A stretch of 64,000 nucleotides of DNA. It comes from Rhyzopertha dominica (taxonomy: Eukaryota; Arthropoda; Insecta; Coleoptera; Bostrichidae). A program made the translations under genes and the position numbers. The first letter of the stretch is position 1, and every line of letters begins with the position of its first letter. The DNA lies in NCBI GenBank assembly GCA_025024175.1, contig QCXZ01000064.1, positions 45,281,325 to 45,345,324 of the forward strand, in the 5' to 3' direction. Positions 35,601 to 49,100 of the stretch are shown in pieces. The notes beneath the pieces were generated by a model, which saw nothing but the letters and a program-made list of their open reading frames with translations, had not been told where the DNA came from and did not search any database.

Positions 35601-38600
35601 AAATGTGCTGTACAAATCGTTTAAGAAATCCACAACCTGTAATTACATAACATTGTTACAAAATAATTGTATATGTTAGCCTTAAACTCATTTTTGTTTT
35701 GTTATTTCATTTACCTCCATTGGTGTGCTTTTAGCACAGAGTGATGTGAATCCAACGATATCACTGAAATATATGGTAACACATTCAAATTGTTCAGGTT
35801 GAACTAATTCTCCCGCCATTAGCTGCTGGGCTACGGGTCTGGGAAGAACCTAAAAGTAAAGTAGACGACAAAATATTGCATATGAATCCGTAAATTTACC
35901 GGAAGGTTTAAGCAACGTTGCCAGATTTGTCTTTTGCTAACTCAAGTCTTAGCTATACGAAATCAGATGTGCATGATAGTAGTATGACTTTAAATGGTGT
36001 AGTAAAATTAGTTTTATTTGAAAATAGAGCAACTGATATATTATTTTGTCATTCAAATGTGCAAGACAGTTATGAAAAATCAAACGTTAATAACGCATCA
36101 ACGAGTTCCGTTATGGATATTAAACTAATATCAAGTTGAGCACGGGGAGGCCAAGAAAAAGTTACCCACTGTAAAAAATTGTTTTCTTTATAATACATAA
36201 CGAGATTATTACAATACAGGCAAATAAAATCATAAAAACGTCAATATGTTCAGAGCTAAATTTGTTTATATTATTAGTATGCCCTTATTTTGTGTTTTGC
36301 TATATGAATGATAATTTTATCACAAATCCAAAAATTGTACCTAAATCACAGATTTTCTAAACTGTCAATGCCTATGGATAAAATAAAATTTGTCATACAT
36401 TTTAAATTTGTTGCTTGATATTTAGGGCACATTTTAAAGTCATAGAGGTATTGTAAGTATGTATTTTTAAATATGGGTAGTGAAATATAAGTGCGAACTA
36501 TATAAGCCGACGAGCCTAGATATCATCAAAATATCATGACTAGCTGTACATTCAATATTGACGAATGTACTAAAATGCTATTAAAAGTATTTTTACAGGG
36601 ATTCTTGGAAATAAAGTACATTCTAACTCATATGTGGCCTTAAATACTGATTAAATGTATAAATAAACCTAAAATATTTAAATCAGGTACGAGATTAGAG
36701 TATTTGTACTCGAATATATCTAACTTATAGTTTTGAGGAGTTCGATTTTAGCGGTTGCCGGATACGGACGGGTACCCGAACGACTCTCTCAGCCTTACTA
36801 CATTTTTGTGTAATTAATAAATAACTAAGCTATACTTAGTGAGAGTTCCACGATCGTATGGTGGGGTGCAAGTGGTGAAAGTGGTTGCGTTATACCTGAG
36901 TACCTATATACCTGAGTATACCACGACCACACGAAGGAATATTTAACCGGACACACCGAATGCAACATCAACTAAAATAAGATAAAACAGTGGAAAATAG
37001 TTGAGTAATAACATAATAGTTACTACGCAGTCTGTATTATGTCTTTTCCGATATGATATAACTAAGATAGGCATTCTGTGCGATATAACGTTAAAACGAG
37101 CGTATTTTAGAGCTGAAACGGTTAAAGCAGGTAAAGAAACACGGACCGTAAAGCTCGCCAGATGCCAGACCTTAAAAATAAACAAAGAACAGGCTCTGAA
37201 AGTGTATCGATAAAAAGGTCCTTAAAAGCTGATAGGCTTTAACTAGAAGTTTAAGCAACACAAAACCAATAGGTACGTCTAAAATAGGTCAAACGCAGGT
37301 ACCCCGACCTGCTTTACGCACTATGATAGAACATTAGCACAATTTTTAAAAACTAATAGTAATAATAAGCTTTTGCACCGTAGTATTAACAAGCAGAATA
37401 AGCAACTAACCAACAAAACAAGAATAACGGCTTTCGTTGCTTTAGATGTTCTTACAGTAAAAACAAATCAACAAAAGGGGACAATTAGATACCTGTAAGT
37501 ATACAAGGAAAAGGAAAATGCTCGAAACGGTGCTTTCAAGAAACTACACAATCATGGTACAGAAAATCCCAGGAAACTGCCTCCTAAGCGCTCAGGCTCA
37601 CCAAATATACGGCGAGAATATTACCCAACAAAGAACGTAAAAACCTCACAAGAGAAATAAGAAGAAAAGCTGTTAACTACATTAGACAAAATATATTTGG
37701 AAGTTCAGAAGTGACTTGGAAGAAACTGTTCAAGAATTACAACCAAAATATAACTCAATAGAAACAGCCAACAGAATTCCAGCACTTCAAAACGATCTCG
37801 AACAGTATGGATTCTGGGGAGAAGAAATCATAGCGGCAACAGCAGAATGGTACACAGAAAAATAGTAGTCTACATAGAACAGGGATAAACATTAACCATT
37901 CCAACCGGACAAATACACCAAAGAAGAAGGAAATACTGGAGAACAAATAAACATTGTATACAGACTTCAAGGAGGAGTAACAAACCACTATGACAGCGTG
38001 ATAATAATATTCGGAAACCAAGAAGACATGGGAACAAACCCAGCCACAGAAAATCGGGACAATAGTAATGAACTACCGACAGGAAATGCAGGAAATGGAT
38101 TCAAAATAGCCACTTCAAACGTCAGAGCATGATGTATAAGCATAGAAAGACGCAGCAAAATTGATGAATAACAGTGGAATGAAGGAATAGAAATAGCATA
38201 CATACAGGAAACGCATATGCCCAAAGGAGTAGTAACAAAAAAACACTATACCTAAATGGCACTTCAGCAGGAGACAGAACGAAAAACTAATTGTGAAAAA
38301 GAATTCGCAAAACTTTAAAGTAACAACATAATCGATATATGAAAACATAATTGCGGCCACGATAACAACCGAAAAGAGTACAACCAACATTTAGACGATT
38401 AACACAAGAAATACCAAAACGAAGCTCACAAAAACCCATCATTATTTTGGAGAATTTCAATTCACACGTAGGGAGTGAGAACCAAACTACTGAGGACAAA
38501 ACCATAATAGGACCAAACACATTCCATATATGGACCAACGAGAATGGAAGCCAACTAAAAAATATCGCTCGTCTATTTAACCCCACAATAAGAAAAACCT

Positions 38601-40131
38601 GGAGTAACCCCAAATCCTGCTCCATAACGTGGAGCAATCGCAATAGCAAGCTACAGATATACCACATATTGACGGATGGTAGAAGAAGGTAGAAAGCCAA
38701 ATGGATTGAAAACAAAATGGTTAGAAAACGACGACAAATACACAAAAGGAGACAAGCACGGCCAAATAAAAAAAATAAAATTAACCTACTGAAGACAGAA
38801 AAGATAAAAGAAAATTATGCAAAATCTCCAGAAACCAAACCTNAATANNAAAGAAAACCCCCGAAACTTCAGAGAGATAGCAATACATATAAAAGAAGCA
38901 GCAAAACAAACGTTAAACAGAGAAAGGTCCGCTCGCTCGCCAAACAGGAAAGCTGCGATTGACAATTATAAAAAGGCAATTGAGAGGAAAAAGAAAACCG
39001 ATCTTAGTGGGTCGCAATAAATAAAACTAGCAAAACTAGAAGTAAGAAATGCCCAAAAGCAGCGCGAAAATAGGAAATGCCAGATCTGTGAAAAAATTGT
39101 AGAGAGACCAAAAAGCGAGCGACTCAATTACACGTTCAAATATTTGAAAAAAAATACCGCAGAAAAAGCTACAGGAATTTCAATACATCCCGATAAAACA
39201 CTGGATACCAAAAATGGAAGACGATAACAGGGAACCGAGAGTAAAATTCATTGATGAAAGAGACCACTGGCCGATAAGCGAACCATTAACATTAGAGGAG
39301 CTAGATCTAATCATAAACAGCATGAAAAACAATAAAGCCCATCATGATATACGGATTCAAAAGTTCCACTACTACCAAAGCTAACAGAACGTGCTTGAGA
39401 AACGCATAAAGAAATATCGTGCAATTGTTGGGCAAAGCTGTCAAAGAAACAGAAAATCGAGAAACAACAGCACTCCTAGAGGGAAAGACATTCACAAAAA
39501 GAGTAGAAACATATGTAATGAAATATTCGGGACATATTCAAATGAGAGACCATATACTACAAAAAGCGTGGAAAATGAACAGCAACTAGCTCAAAGTAGG
39601 ACGACCGTGCTACAGTGGAGAACAACGGTGGAGAGAATCGTAGCAAAATCAAACACAATGGAGGAACAATGGACAGAAATCGCAAAAGATAAGAAAACAA
39701 TAAATAAGGTAATCCTAAAGCTGTATACAATCTCAGTATATATCCGGTATATTCGGGAACGGCAGAAATTGCTACCGTACGCTGATTCAATCAATCAATC
39801 GAATATCTAACTTATAGTTTCGATTGAAACCTAAATATCTGTTCTGCTCTAGCGCAGAGGGTACTAGCTCTTTTACGCAGCTACTTATACTGTTCAAAAA
39901 TAAACTTTAAAACCTGGCAAACCATTGCGTTTTTGATGTGTTACATTTCTTAATCAATTTCGAGTGTCTACTCAAATCATTACCAGCTCACTAACCTGGT
40001 AAAGCAATTCCTCTGATCTCCTTTTCTCCTGCATCAGTTGTTCGGTTTTTTCGCCCACCAAAGCTTCCAAATTACTGGCGTACTGTTCCATCCTCCTGAG
40101 CAAGTCGTCCATTAAATTCTCACAATATCCT
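26697..40131 (-). CDS. Receptor cyclase: coiled coil, cyclase domain and C-tail exons
   Basis: Exon 39996-40131 has the signalling helix [20 protein letters not shown]. Exons 35715-35849 and 35568-35636 give [15 protein letters not shown], with the metal-binding aspartate, and [14 protein letters not shown]. Exon 29641-29914 has [35 protein letters not shown] and [16 protein letters not shown]. The glutamate of VETIGDAYM and the cysteine of YCLFGD are the pair that selects GTP, so this is a guanylate and not an adenylate cyclase. Exon 26697-26926 ends the catalytic fold ([18 protein letters not shown]) and adds a proline-rich tail of about 30 residues finishing PYPLIFMGN. Confidence 0.94.
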
Positions 40132-43100
40132 CTGCAACAAAACAAAATTAACGTCCCACTTTTAAGTGATCGTGTTCATACCTACTTCATTGTGCACCGG
40201 ATTATGCCTCTTATAAGTTCGAAAGACGGACGATCCTCTGGGTTGTCGCTCCAGCATCGCTCCATCAATTCGANCAAGTCTTCTGGGCAATCACCACGAC
40301 CTATGGCTGGTCTGAAGGGTGGGTTTTCTCGTGCTGCAACTCTAGTTATAATTTCTATAGGGAAAAAATTGGTGAAAATGATAAAATATCTAGGTAGAGC
40401 CATAATATACCCTGTGGATCCAAGTATTGTCTGGCTGCACTGAACGGACCTTCTCTAGAGATTATCTCTTCTAAAATGATCGCAAAGCTGTATACGTCAC
40501 CCTTTTGGGTGGCTGGTGAACCAGGTACTACCGTAAGGGGGAGCAATTCTGGTGCCACCCACAACATTTCTGTAAAATATAATAGAAAAAAATGTACAAA
40601 ATGGAAATAAAAAGAGATGTAGGTACGTATAACCTATCGAGGCCAGAGTCAAGTTGATTTTAAGAAAGAAATATACAAGAAGTAAAGTAATTACATATAT
40701 CACTTAAATGTAACAAACATTCATATGATTTCATAACTAAACACTTTAAAAAGAAAAAATATACATAAATCCACGATAAGTCCATTTCTTTCTTGCTAGT
40801 GAAGTATGCCAGCCCAACAGCTAAGCTGGTCTGAGGCTGGTACAGTTAGTATACAAGATCACTTGTCTGAACTTGTTGATTATTATTTCCTCTTCATTTT
40901 CCGTTGCGGAATATTCTCTACTCTTAGGTATCACTTAAGTGTTTTTAATTTGGTTTGTAAAAGATGTAATCGTTGAGGTTCTTTGTATGGTTTATGGCAG
41001 TTTGTTGTGCTCTGTCATGGTCCCATGTGTTACCATACTTTTCCCCTTATTTGTTGCTACTTGTTGTATACACACCATACCAGAGCACTTGTACTGTAGT
41101 CATGAATATCTGATCTGATACTTGTAGTGATGTACTTTATTTGATTATTTATAATTTTATATATTAGCTTAAACTGCCCAAGCTTCAGCAGATTTTTTAA
41201 ATTCGGCTTATTATTATTTTTATACAGCTCCATAGTTGGTGTAGCAGCTGGCAGACAGTGGACTCCCTTAACTGCTTTATTAAGAGTACGTGCTAACCTA
41301 CTAAGATGTGTTTCTGAGCACTGTCCCCAAATTCGCAACATATATGTTATTTGGCTTAGTATAAATGCATTATATATAATTTTTCTTGCTTCTGTGGTCA
41401 ATGAATAGTATCGGTGCATAGCCCCAACATTTGGGCTGATTTTGCTTATTACATGCTCGAGTGAGAGGTCCACATAAGTTTTTCATTTATAATTATAATT
41501 ATAACAGATCCGTTAGCCACTATATTCAGTGATCGGTCCAGCTTATTTTTATGTTTAAACAATATATGTACTGGGTCTAAGTGGGATTTAAATACAATAA
41601 ATTGGCAAGTAGCCACTTTTCAAATCTTTGTATATCACGAGTTATTTTATCCTGTAATTCAAATTCATTTTTGTCAGAATACAGTAGAATAGTGTCATCT
41701 GCATATACTGAATACTGTGCCACAAGACCTACTTATGTTAAATTTTGTATATATAATCGATAAAGTAACGGTTCCAGCACCGAACCCTGTGGCACTCCTT
41801 TCCGTACTACAACCAACTCTCTTTCCTTCCCTTTTACGACTGTCTTTACTTTCCTATTTGCCAGATAGAATTTCACCAGTGCATTTATTGGTTAGGCCCC
41901 TGACACCTATGCGCTCCAGGTTTGTTGTCAATATCTGGTGGTGCACTATATTAAATGCCTTCTTCAGATCAATAATTGTTATCGCAACCATATAGTGTTC
42001 CTTATTTGTTTTCCAGAACATATTGCATTACATCTACAGGGCTTCTATAAATGTTTCATGCAACGTGGGTAGCGTTGATTTCTGAATTCTTTGTGCCGCC
42101 TTTTTGTAACTGCTGCCAAGCTACAAAATGCACGGTGATAGTACTGAAGGTTACAAGATCAATGTCACACCACAGCTCCAAAATGTGAGCTTTCTGCAAC
42201 CTTAAAGTTAATTATCCCACAAGACACTACAGAATACTCGTATGTTGAAAATACACACTCCCAGGCATTTTCTCATATTAAAATGTATCAATCGTAGATC
42301 TTTGAGAAAACGTTAAGCAGGATAATTGGTCTGTAGTTGTATGACTGGGCAGGGTCTCCATTTTTGTAGATCGGATTCAATTTTGCTATCTTTAATTCTT
42401 CAGGAAGGTGCCATCCTCTTAACCATATATGGTGTTATGTTTTCGCAACCTGCTGCTTTATTCTTTAGCTCGCTTATCGTCTTTCTCACATCCTCTTGTG
42501 TTACAGATAGGATCATCATTGTCGAGCTATTTTTTGTTGGTTTATAATAATTCTCTTTATAGTTGGCGACATCCACTCGTGAACGAATCTCAGCTTCCAT
42601 GCTGTTTCCCATCGTGGCAAAGTAATAGTTCATTGCATTTACTATTTGACTGCTATCATAAATTTTTGTGTTGTTTACATCCAAGTTGTCGATTTGGCTT
42701 CCTTGCTAACATTTTTGTTTAATGATGCATTTATATATTCCCATAGCTTTTTGTTGTTGGAACCTACAGATTCAATCTTACGAGCGGTATGTAGTTTCTT
42801 TGCTTCTCTCACCAATAAAGTGAATTTGTTTCTTTGCATAGGGTATAAAGCTCTCAGTTCGTCATTTTTATTGTGCTTTATGTATATTTTGTATAGCTTT
42901 TCTAAAGAAATCCAGTTATTTGAGAAGCTACTCCGTAAGCAGGTTGAAATAATCATCTGCTCTGGTCAATCCACTCTCACCATTTTGCCCTGTTGAGGCT
43001 CATCCGGTAGCGGTAGAGTAAATTGACCAAAGCAGACCGTCGCCTTTAACCGCGACGGGCGAACTGGTGCATATGAGAATAAGACGGCATCAGCCTTTGG

Positions 43101-46100
43101 AACTTCGGAACTGCACTCCAAATAATGTGTCCTGCTCCCAAAAAAAAAAAAAACAATAAGGGATTTTTACTTAAAAAATTAAAATGATTGTCATACGTAA
43201 TGTTTTATTGGGTTTGCCTGCCAACCCAATAAAACATTACGTATGCTCATTTATAAATGAATTCAGGCAATTATTATCTTTCATAATATTATAAAATGAT
43301 GGTATTTGTTCATTTTGAAGACTACTTAAAATTGACTGTAATTCTAAGGAAAGGCTTAAAATGTGAGGCAAACATTTAATAACTAGAATATGTGATCGAC
43401 TTACTGCTGTAGTAATTAGCATCTTTAACAACTTCCAACGGTGTCGTCAAAGTGGTAAGACCAAAATCGGATATCTTGAGTACGAATCTTCCGTCTATTA
43501 GACAATTGCAAGACCTCAGCTTACCATGGACGGAGACTTCACAACTGTGTAGATAGGCCATACCCTAAACAATTAAAATGAGTGCAAACGCTTTTGGCTC
43601 CAAGCTAAATGTTCTTACTTTTACCACATCATGTATAAGAGACATTCTGAAGTTCCAGTCCAGATGAATAGCTTCGTTTTCTAGGACATCCTTCAGGCTA
43701 CCTTTGGGGCAGTACTCGGTCAAGATAAGTACTGTAGGGCATTCCACACAGGCCCCGACGAAACGAACCGTGTTTTCGTGTGTCACATCGCGGACCTGAT
43801 AAATCCAACAAATGAAATTGATGCAACTTGATCAAACCTCGAACGTTTGCAAATATTTAGTACATGTGCAAATACAGGACAGAAGCACGTGTTAGAATAA
43901 ACATAGAATAAAATAAAATGAAGGGTTATCATAAATCTGTAATGAACAGGCACTACTTAAGACGTGTTCCTGTCTTTGGTTTAGTGCTATACTTGCACCT
44001 CAATTTGGTAAATACTACACTATCTTATTTATAACACACTTTAAAAATGCAACGACCTAGAAGGGTTGTGTACGTGAGTTTATTTGTTTTTTTGGCAGTA
44101 GAACGTTATTAGACGAACAGATATTGCTGCCCTGTAAAAGTGTCATCTTATATATTTTGCCGCGAATCTAGAAGTTTTGCTATGAACTCAAAAAATCGTC
44201 CCTTTCAGGTCGTTTTATCTTCGAAGCCACGATGGTACTTATCCTCCTTAATCCAAATCACCAAGATTTTTTATAGGAAGAGCTGTCATTACCGATAGTT
44301 ATAGGCTATAGTCTCAACGTCATCTATCACCTGCTCACGTTTCATCATTGCCGAATTAATCTTTGAAAATTATTCAAAATCTAGTTTCAGTGGTCGCTGA
44401 CGACTTGCTCTAGATATTTTACCCACATGGCCAAAGCAGCAAACCAATATTTTTATGATAATAATGATTGGCTGACTCAAGACCATTTCTTTTGGACTGA
44501 AATGGTAATGATAAGTATGCGATAATTGAAGTACCTACATATGACGAGCTGTTAGTTCCATTTTAATGAAGCTAGTCGACAATCTCTTGCTAATGTTGTT
44601 CGTCTATGGCGCAGTTAACATTGTTACATGCGGGAACAAAAATAAAGTAAGTAAAGAGAATGAAAACCATAGATAACGTTACCTGTCGTTACGAGAAGGT
44701 GGGGATGCTTGGACGGCATAGGTGGGAGATTGTGAAAGGTGGGGATAGCCGTTTGGTGATTGGGTACCAAATAGTGAAGAGATGATAACCATCATTGCGA
44801 TTTAGATTATTCGAATGTTTGGAAATTTCTATGGCTTCTCGCAATGTTCGAATTGTGAAAAAAGGGACTTTCGCTAGAACTGACACATTGTCAAACAAAA
44901 TACTGTGACCGGTTTCATGCTGAGTGGGTAAAGAAACCTGATTTTTATGCAGCGTTTATGTTCATTAACTTTGGTTTTAATGGACCTATGTACCTGTTTC
45001 GCTGATATATACAACACCGCACCAGCAAGGGATGCTGTAAATACCTCTAGAAGATAGAGGACTTATTTCTCCTTTTCGAAGGAGGCTGGAAGATTGTACG
45101 GATGAGTTGTTTTTTAAGCATTTTGCCAATTTTGTCTGTGATACCCTGAACATAGGAGAGTAAAGCAGTGGCTCTATAATTTGGGGGTTCAAGAGTTAGT
45201 TTGGATTAGGATATTGTATCACGTTATTATACCCATTGTTGGCCAGATTGATGCGTACCTAAGTGTTGCAATTCACTTGGTAGATTGCTCGGTTCGGTAA
45301 TATAGACAAAGCAGCCCGAACGCCCATCTGGTAGGCGAGTGACAAGGACATCAAGAAATAGAAAAGATTTATTACTTTCTATTTCCATCGTGAATTTTAT
45401 ATCCGAAAGTTGGGAATTAAGGTGATCTAAGAAGGTTGTTAGGGTGTTGGAGCCGTGAAGCCATACAATGAAAGTGTCGTCGACATAACGAAGCCGATTT
45501 TAGGTTTTAAGTCTGATGACTCTAAAGCTATTTGTTCAAAGGTGTCTATGAATATGTTTGCCACTACTGGTGACAATGGGGGACCTATAGGTGTACGTTA
45601 AAATAAGATATTTTTCTACTATACAATAACACTTAATTCGTATGAATTATCCAAAGGTTTCTTGAAAGTATAAATGATCCACGCTATCATGATAATCTTC
45701 ATGAACACAAGTGGATGAAAACAAATGTCACTTCCTCCAAAGAAGCTATTTTTTGTGACTGCATGTAGAACCATTTCCATTTGAAGCGAGACCTGTGTCT
45801 GCTGTACTTTTACTGCAACCTTCAATCCACGCTCGGTAACTATTTATTGCCCAGTTTGACAAATCTATTTCATCAAGAAGCACAAAATTTTGATTCGCAT
45901 ATTTGCCTTCATTTTCATGCAATTTTTCTTAAAACGTGAGTTCTTAGCTGGACAGTGTTGTTTTTCTTGTACAACTCAATTATGTTGTAGTAACTTTTAC
46001 ATTTGAAACCCTGTTTTAAAATAAGATGTATCTGATACAGCACCGTCTTCAACTTCTATGTTAACCTTCAATTTGGACTTCTTTCTCAGAGTAGTCTCGT

Positions 46101-49100
46101 AACTGTCTTGTCGGGTTTCTCGCTTTGCTTAATTGCTCTACGTATGGTTATTTCATTCATTCCATTCGCAAACGAGGTTCTTGTCATAACAGCCAAAAAA
46201 AATTAGTAACGCACTGGTTTTCTTTCCTTTTTCAAAATATGCTAAAATTCTTATAACTATTATAACTTTGCCTAACTTTTCTTGCAAAATTTGTCTCGTA
46301 CTTTTGACACCCACTAGTATTTAGTATTGCAAAACTACTAAAATTGAGAGGCAATTAAATGCAACAACCTGTCCCTTGTGCATATCTTGTCGGTATAATC
46401 CGACAAATTTCACTGCCAATAAGGATTTTAAATTATAAGTGCGTATTCCTGTATATGCTTTACATTATCGGTAAATGATAAAATTGGACAGATTATTATT
46501 TTACTTGCGCACTTTGTGGCGATATGAGCAACATTCAAATTACCATTGTTTAGAGCGATACGTAACGTAACAGTTAGGATAAATGAGTAAGAATGTGCAG
46601 CATGCATTTTGGAACCTCCTGAGCAAATAGCCCTAATTTTATTTGATTAATTGAAATTATAAATAGCAGTTTCGGTAAGACGAGCGCGTTTCTTTCTAAA
46701 AATTAGAATCTGTCATATATTCCGTCGTTTATGGCTTACCAGACACCAGCACAGAAACGACGTAGGTAGGTATAAGTACCATGTGTGAGTACCGATATAA
46801 AGGTAAGGGCTTTCCAAAGGATAAAACAGCTTCTTAACCAAACTCGCTAAGTTGGAGAATATTTGCTCGCCTTATCGCCCAGGCGTTTAGAAAGGCTTTC
46901 GCCTATTTTGTTGACTGAAAAAAGAAAAACTAAGAAAGAACCAATAACATAAAACCCAGTGCACCAATAGGATTAAAAAAAAACTGATATATTTTTGTCT
47001 CAAAAAAACAATTGCTAGAACCAAACTTTATTCAAATAAAGCAACTATTGCACTGGATGCTCTTATTTCTGTGACTACATATATTTGAATTGCAGGAAGG
47101 AGTTATCACATTTTGTAAAATTTGTAAGCAAGTACATTTATCACTTCAAGAATAAGAAAAACACATCGGTAAATATTTTTTATCAATGAGCGGAAAAAAT
47201 AAAAATAGCTTTAAGCAGTGACAAATTTTCTAAATTGTAACTTATTTCAATAGATAACTTCCAAGCGAGCATGCGAAATAAGAAATGTTTACCTGTTTAA
47301 TTTCCCAAAGCAATTTTTTGTTGATATCAACCTTTTTCTTTGTGATCTTCTTGATCGCTACCCTGCTACCCCTATAAATGCCGACAGTGGTAAATATCTG
47401 AGATGGTAACAGTGAATTACAGGAAGTGATGGAAGCCCGTGTACTGGTAATACCACAATTCTGTAAATTAACAAGAAATGCATCATAATATTTATTTTAA
47501 ATATCGCATGTATTTTCAAGAACCGCACAACCCAACAAAGATTAGTATAGGCCATTCGGTATGTAGGAAAAATAGTAAAGAATGTCGTCTACACCGCGAG
47601 AATAAAAATAGGTATAAACACTCATAATAGCAATTATACATCGGTAAATATAAGAAAGTACCTAAAAAGTATAACATTTAATAAATTCGATTAAACTATT
47701 ATAACGTGCTCACATAGTTCTCTTCGCTACATTCAATTCTGACAATTCTATTACTTATGAAATATGGAGTGATTCTCTTTGCTCATATTTTATTATATTA
47801 ATTGTACTCGGCGAGTTTTGTAGATGGTCAACATATATATTCTCTAATATTTGTTAAAATTTGCTTTATAAGTTTTTGTTGTAAAAAAAACCATTATTAA
47901 CCAAACTTGAGAATAATATTCTATTTTTACCACCATGCAAAACAGTCCTTTGTTTCTTTTTTAATATGTAATCACAACCGCTTTTATTTTAGACAAGGAT
48001 CCTTTTGTTCAAAAAATGCTGATGTTTGTTAGAAGTTCTAACTTAGAACATTGTTAAAAACAAGTACCTAGATGTTTTTGAAAATCATGTATTCTTTGAC
48101 AAATCCGGGATTGATTGTTTACATTTTTGTTGATTTAACGTAGACGATTGAATTTGTTGCCTGTTTCAGTTGTTGGATATTTTTTTACTTGTATCCNTAC
48201 TAGAATGCAAATAATTAAGAAGTAAACAATAACCATGTCCGCACAGGTACTATTCTATAACCTTTTCTTATCTATAAGTTGAAGACACGACGAAAGAAAA
48301 AATCCTTTTTATACCACTTAAACTACAGGGATTGCAATAAAAAGAAACGCGATTTACAAATCGAACTACATACCATTAGCATTATATTATGTATGATATA
48401 TAGCACATTTTGTCACTTATTAATATACATATGTGTAACACAAAAGGCTAATAAACATTATTATATAACGCAGCCCCAACACAAGTGTAGATACAAGAAT
48501 GAAATTAAAAAGAACGAACAACAAATATACAACGAAAAAAATTTCGTAAGAGATTAATAAAATGTGAACAGAAGTTTTTGTTTGAAGTTCTTTAACTTTT
48601 GCCCGACTAGATATGCTGCTGGTCTACACCAGCTCTATACAGAGTATAACATTTTTTAAATCGTTGGCGATCGTTGTAATTCCTTCGTAAGGTATTAACC
48701 CATAGTAAATGACTAGGACAAGTATTTCGAAAAAAATATTATTATAAAACGCTTTTGTAGCAAACATAAAACCTGAAAATACCAGATAATTACTTATTTA
48801 TAATTTTTTCATATTAAAGAGTTCTGTCTGTATGTCATGCCATAAACTCTCACTACACAAAAATAAAATTTAAATTTAAAAATCGACGTGTCTGCTATAT
48901 TTATCAAAAACTTATGAGTTTCTTTTTCGGGATTAATATTTCTGATTTTATGAACATTCTGTACCTATATTGTATTTGTGGTGTATTTTTTGCAAAACCT
49001 GCACTTTTTTATATTCTTCATTTGTTTGTTTCTTAGGCAGCTTACTTTTATTTTTCAGAGATAAGCAAAGACAAACAGCTTTCTTTTATTTTTGCAAAAA

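Noticed and set aside
38115..38745. Minus-strand hydrophobic frames within the 36.7-39.8 kb LINE
   Set aside because: They are the antisense of the LINE endonuclease remnants.
48279..48557. 92-codon lysine/tyrosine-rich frame
   Set aside because: AT-rich composition, no domain, inside a cyclase intron.
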